The translations under genes and the position numbers were made by a program. Source: Brassica napus (taxonomy: Eukaryota > Streptophyta > Magnoliopsida > Brassicales > Brassicaceae). From it: a DNA stretch of 64,000 bases. Shown in pieces: positions 59,562 through 64,000 of this stretch. How positions within the stretch are numbered: the stretch's first letter is position 1; each line of letters starts with the position of its first letter. Where the stretch lies: assembly GCF_020379485.1 (NCBI RefSeq), contig NC_063450.1, positions 26,202,137-26,266,136 on the forward strand. Reading direction: 5' to 3'. Below the pieces are notes generated by a model. That model did not search any database. It saw only the letters and a list, made by a program, of their open reading frames with translations, and was not told the DNA's origin.

Positions 59562-61316
59562 GTGAGCCTCCCCTTCTTCTCTTTCTTCTCTCTCTCGAAC
59601 AAAACTCTTATCCTCGATCTGTTTTCAACCTCCAGCGCTTGCGGTCATTCTAGACGTTGCCGGAGGATCCCCTTCTTCTCCTTCTTCTCATTTTCCTTTG
59701 CTCCTTCTCCTCTCTCCTTATCTCCTTCCGATATGTAGGTTATTCTAGAGGAAAAGACACGCCGGCGACAGACTGCAGCTAGATCCGGCGTTTACCTTGG
59801 CTCTCTGGTGTCACCACGAGGTCGGAGAGACAGAGGCGAAGTTAGGGGTCGGCGTTTAGAGCTTCCGCGAGGGCCTCGTTTTTCCCCTTTTGTTTTGGCC
59901 CTCCTTCGAGACGGTGGCGCGTGCGGGGGAGATCCACCTCTGCGCCCAGATCCGGTGTAAGGTCTTTCAAATCTTATATAGTTTGGTCTTTGTGAGGAGT
60001 TTCGTCGGGTTTTGGTTTGGTGATGTTCCTCGGCGTCTTGGAGCTTCCCGGTCCTCTGTTCTGTCGTTCTGAGGGCTCCGGAGGATAAGTCAACCTCGGA
60101 GGCGTGTGTTTAGCTGGTGGATTACCAATGTGTGTTGGTGTCTCCGGCCTTGGCGTGTTGATATTGGAAGTGTTTTGGCTTGGAGTGGTCGTCTATGGCC
60201 ATCCCGACCCAACTCTGGTAGTCTCTCTCTCAGCGGTTCCCTCTGCTCGGTGTCCTCACCAGTCCCCATTGATTTCAGCCGGTTATATATCAATGGGTTT
60301 TGCTCTTGGTTCTATTGTGTTTGGGATGTTCTGTTGTCACCAGAAGGTCCTATTAACGTTGTGAAGATATCCGTGCTCCGGTCCTCGGAGTCGGCAAGTA
60401 GCGAGGTGGTTCGAGGCGTCGATTTGTCTCTGAGCTTCGGCTTCCTCGGTGACACCGCTTGGGATTTCAGCGCATCCCAGTGTCTCTGGTGTTCACTTGA
60501 CTCCATAGGCAGTGTTGTATCTACATCTTTTGAAGGTTTAAGAGCTTGGACTGGTGGTTGATGCGGCTGCTTTATCGGGCTTGTCTTGTCCGTCTAGGGA
60601 GAGTGAATCTGTGGCGTCTTTGGTGGTTTTTACTGTTTGTCCTTTGTTTGGGTTCTGCAACGGTTTAAGTGGTGGTATGATGGTGGCGTGGTTGTGTGTG
60701 GTGAGCAGAACAAGCCTATTGTTTCTTCAGAAGTTTCAAGTTTCTCGTCACCTCTCTATCTCTCAGTCTTGAAGGAGTCCTTCTCGTGACCTTTTAATAA
60801 GTATGTTCCGGTTGTTCGTCTTATTCGCTCGTCCCTCGGTGGCTTCTGATGAAGCAGTATAAGGAGGTTGGGGTTTTAGGCCTTCCGATGAAGGTTTCGC
60901 TGGAGAAGGGGGCTTTAGTTTCCGGTGTCGGTCTCTCCTATTTTTGGAGTTTCGTGCTAGGCGTTTTGGTTCTGGCTTGGTACCATGAACGGTGGGTTCA
61001 GGTATGTTCGGTCTTGTGTTGTTGTGTTGGCCACTTCGTCGCTTACTCTCTCTTGTGCTTGGTTGGTTCTTGGCAAGAGTGCCGGCAGTTCAAAGATTTT
61101 TGGACTTACTGCTATTCCCCTTATCAAAGATTGTCTTCAGATTCAGATATATGAATGTAAGGTTTATTTAAGTGGTTGTATGTGTTGCCTTTTGTTTGGG
61201 CTCGAGGTTCCCTTGTATGGGCTATGTTTCCAGGGATGGTAATCTGTATCCGCCGGCTGTTGAAGTTCATCTTGTATGTTTTAAATTTCATCAATCAAAT
61301 TCAGACGGAAAAAAAA
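59562..61316 (+). mobile_element. Retroposon with A-rich tail and 13-bp target duplication
   Basis: AGACAAGGATGGT occurs at 59549-59561 and 61317-61329, exactly flanking a block that starts with CT-rich text (CCTCCCCTTCTTCTC) and ends in CAGACGGAAAAAAAA. That is the structure of target-primed reverse transcription. The body is GC-richer than the surroundings. Its many short frames (up to 151 residues at 60106) do not resemble any family I know and lack a common frame, so it is probably non-coding or a derived mRNA copy. A non-autonomous LINE-dependent family is likely. Confidence 0.75.
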
Positions 61317-61329
61317 AGACAAGGATGGT

Positions 61330-61986
61330 CTAACTAACACCTAGATGCATAAACCATTATTAAAAAAATACAGGTCCTAATCCCATATGTATTGTGGACC
61401 CTCTTTTCCTTCACAAATGGGCATCAACTTCTGTTTCATACATAATTTTGTAGGGAGAAGTGTTATTCATATTTTTAAGTATTATTAGTTAGGCGTTTTG
61501 TCAATGTTTCCCCACCAATAATCATGGCCAGAAAATCCATATATAGTCGTCTCCCATTGCTTTACGTTGATCTGATGTTAATGTTTGGATTCCGACTTTA
61601 CTTGACTAGATCAACATTATATGTATAATTTGTTTTGATCTGATCTGCATAGTTCAGTGTCATTGAAAAGAATGACTAAAACTAGTTCTTGTTGAAAATA
61701 AAAAAATTAGCAAGTTAATCAAATCATGAATTATCGATATATAAGTTACAGCTCTAGCAAGGAAAAATATAGAAGTTGCACGAAATGTGAAAGCGAGTTT
61801 TGATTTCAGCGAGCACTAACGCAACCTTTCTCATTAACCCTACCATGTTAAATGCTTTTCCCGTTTCAAAAAATGAATATATATATTTTTTTTAAATATC
61901 CTAAAATATAAAATTTTAAAGTTTTTAATCTATTTAGACGTCTATTAAACAAGATTTGAAAAGATAACTTGGAATCACTAGAGAAT
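61330..61986. other. AT-rich spacer
   Basis: No gene recognised. It ends at a run of 22 G (61988-62009). Confidence 0.4.
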
Positions 61987-61987
61987 T

Positions 61988-62009
61988 GGGGGGGGGGGGG
62001 GGGGGGGGT
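61988..62009 (+). repeat. Homopolymer of 22 G
   Basis: Uninterrupted G run directly before the LINE relic. Very unusual in this AT-rich setting; could be an assembly artefact or a true G-quadruplex-prone tract. Confidence 0.8.
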
Positions 62010-63260
62010 GGTATATGGGATTGTATCTGGGAATGTATGAAAAGATTTGTGATTCTAAGATTCAGGTAGTCTCCTTCATACAAGAGCGTATGAATGGAAC
62101 GATTGACAACTGGTCGAGCAAATTACTATCTCTTCGAGGCAAGGAAGTGCAGATTAAATCAGTGGCACAAGAGACTCCAACATACGTGATGTCCTGCTAC
62201 TTATTGCCAAAAGGAGTATGTTAAAAATTATCTGCAGCTGTGTCGAGGTTCTGGTGGAGTACAAAAGATAATAATCAAGGAATCCATTGGGCAGCATGCT
62301 CTTCTAGCCAAAAAGGTGTGCCGCCTTCTTGTGTATCCTAACTCGCTCCTGGCTCGGATTCTTAAAGGTCGATATTATGACCGTCTTTTGGATGGCAAAG
62401 TCTGATGGCGGCAAAACATGTCCTAGAAGATGGGGTCTGCAGAAAAATTGGAACAGGGGCATATACGAGTGTTGTGGAGGACGTTTGGATACCATCCGAA
62501 ATAGCCAGACCAGTGCGACCAGGTCATTTGAATTTCGATCCAGACCTTTAGGTTCATCATCTTATAAACTATGAGAATTTCCTCTCTGAGGTGATTCATG
62601 CTGGGAACATTCCTCAAATTTGATCAACTAAGATCAGTAAAATATGAAGTCAAGATGGATACTTGGAAACACTCAAAGTCAGGTCATTATACTGTGAGAT
62701 TGGGATACGAGGTGGCTGTGGAACAAAGGCAAAATCAGGTTCACACTCCGATGATAGAACCAAGCATAACAGCCTTGAAACAAAAAGCATGGAAGCAAAA
62801 GACGGCAAGGAAAATTTAACATTTCCTATGGCACGCGTTATCTGGTTTTGTTTCATCGGCATGTAAACTGGCCGCGAGATATTGCGAAACAGATTCAACT
62901 TGTCATTGGTGTGGAGCTGAGGCAGAAGACATAAACCACATTCTGTTTGAGTGCCCATCGGCTGCTCAACATTATTAACAAGGAAGAAGCTAATAGATTG
63001 CCAATCAGATGCGCACATAATAATGTTTAGCACCTGAACTGGATGATATCAAAGCTAATAGTGTGGGATTTCATGATATTGTTTTCTCTTCTATCCTTCG
63101 ATCTCGAAACCTCCGTGCGGACTCCTTAGCGAAAGGGGGACGATCACGTGCTCAATGTTTATTAAGTGTAGACGTATTCGTTCAAAACAGGCAAGCTCAT
63201 GCAGCATGTCTTAACGAACCAGAATGATATATTAATGAAAGTTTGGTTGATGAAAAATAA
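62010..63260 (+). pseudogene. LINE (non-LTR) pol relic: RT end, zf-RVT and RNase H pieces
   Basis: Broken frames of a plant non-LTR retrotransposon, in order: the C-terminal part after the reverse transcriptase (MNGTIDNWSSKLLSLRGKEV; TYVMSCYLLPKG), a stretch FWWSTKDNNQGIHWAA, the zf-RVT domain (WKHSKSGHYTVRLGYE ... FLWHALSGFVSSACKLA and CHWCGAEAEDINHILFECPSA), and an RNase H end (ILRSRNLRADSLAKGGRSRA). Many stops and frame shifts. No poly(A) tail or target duplication recognised. The reverse-transcriptase core is absent, so it is truncated at the 5' side. Confidence 0.78.
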
Positions 63261-63406
63261 GAAAATCTATACAGACGTGATCAAAAACAATCCATGAATC
63301 CAACTCTCTCTTCTGTTGTTGTATTTATTTTATGTGCGCATCTCTGTCTGAGTGTTTCTATCAGAAACTAGTTGGGATATTGTGACAATCTCAATAATAT
63401 TATTTG

Positions 63407-63746
63407 TGTTGTGAACGAAGGGTTTTTAGACTGAATATTTCGTGTGTCTCTGTATATTATTACTCAATCAAAGTGTTCCCTTATATAGGGATTACAAGGA
63501 ATAGGAAAAAGGAAATTATCCAAAACCTAATACAACATGAAATAGGAAAAGATCTAAAACAGATAAATGGAAACTTCCTAGATCTAAGGTCGGCCATAGG
63601 ATAGGCCGACTCTCTCTCCTCAGCCACCGTCTCTCTCTCCTCTTGGACACGGCTGTGATTGGGCCTGGTCATGGCTGGGCCTGGTCGTGGCCTGATGGGC
63701 CCTCTCTTCTTGTCTTGGTTAATGGCAATCCACAATGTTCATAACA
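63407..63746 (-). repeat. LTR of copia C
   Basis: On the minus strand TGTTATGAACATTG to CGTTCACAACA. Contains CCCTATATAAGGG as the likely TATA box and an AGAGAGAG tract. Confidence 0.75.
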
Positions 63747-64000
63747 CTCCCCCTTGGATGCCATAACCATACAGGATTTGTAGTACGCTTAATGTTGCCT
63801 CATTAAAACCTTATCAGGAAAACCCAGTGGGACAAAACCATGATGAAGGAAAAAGAGTACAACACGCACTACTCCCCCTGATGTGAACCTCGGTGTAGGT
63901 TCTACATACTACGCATCTTGATGCCTGATCTATCATGTCTGTGTAGGAAGGGAGTAATCGGCCAGTTTCATTACTGTACCGTAATTAAGACCACTTAGAC
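63407..64000 (-). mobile_element. Ty1/copia element C, 3' end (minus strand, partial)
   Basis: Reading minus: internal 3' sequence from the window edge with the same AACCTCGGTG / ATCAGGGGGAGTAG words found in copia A (10290-10320), a purine tract CCAAGGGGGAG and then the LTR. The rest lies outside the window. Same family as A, B and D by its purine tract and LTR ends. Confidence 0.75.

Noticed and set aside
60106..60561. 151-codon frame within the 59.5-61.3 kb retroposon
   Set aside because: Several overlapping frames of similar size exist there, none resembling a known protein or continuing across the block.
1..64000. CRISPR arrays, tRNA or rRNA genes
   Set aside because: No spaced palindromic array, cloverleaf-type box pair or rRNA-like sequence was noticed on either strand by eye.

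Overview
The window is a piece of a plant nuclear genome from the Brassicaceae, most likely a Brassica or Raphanus relative. It is AT-rich and the genes have introns. Most of the DNA is nested transposable elements. Three host genes remain, and by my recall they match the Arabidopsis chromosome 1 neighbourhood At1g22160-At1g22180: a Sec14-like lipid-transfer gene (20.4-21.8 kb, +), a plastid phosphoglycerate mutase gene (22.3-29.1 kb, -, now a pseudogene) and an FCS-like zinc-finger (FLZ) gene (55.0-55.8 kb, -). No prokaryotic features, CRISPR arrays or RNA genes were recognised.

Layout. 1-7.65 kb: 3' part of an Athila-type Ty3/gypsy element, comprising the pol C-terminus, a GC-rich repeat spacer, an ORF in the env position, a 1,443-bp tandem duplication of that ORF's 3' part, and the start of a 3' LTR. 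7.65-10.7 kb: 5'-truncated Ty1/copia relic A. 10.7-19.1 kb: decayed Helitron with an RPA-like gene, a truncated Rep gene and a captured ABCB-transporter fragment. 19.2-22.3 kb: a Stowaway-like MITE, a minute poly(A) retroposon and the Sec14-like gene. 22.3-27.6 kb: Ty1/copia element E with both LTRs and a perfect TCGTC target duplication, inserted in the last exon of the mutase gene. 27.6-31.3 kb: the mutase pseudogene, a fold-back MITE and an 842-bp retroposon with target duplications. 31.3-36.55 kb: copia D (-). 36.67-53.55 kb: a three-level nest, with a Helitron split by copia B and copia B split by a CACTA transposon (42.34-50.95 kb). The CACTA carries tnpD-like and tnpA-like genes. 55-55.8 kb: FLZ gene. 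56.5-58.9 kb: minus-strand Helitron with a duplicated 5' end. 59.5-61.3 kb: retroposon with a 13-bp target duplication. 62-63.3 kb: LINE relic. 63.4-64 kb: LTR and 3' end of copia C (-).

The host locus has been spread out by insertions. The Sec14-like gene looks intact. The mutase copy is dead, with two in-frame stops and a copia insertion. The FLZ gene looks intact. The most unusual observations are the CACTA tnpA-like protein with three copies of its C-terminal module, matching A8 frame breaks in both CACTA genes, the Helitron capture of an ABCB fragment, the tandemly duplicated Helitron 5' end, two very small poly(A)-type insertions with 16-bp duplications, and non-canonical TA..CA LTR ends. 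I did not find a wholly new biological system. The value here is in the nesting and in these details.
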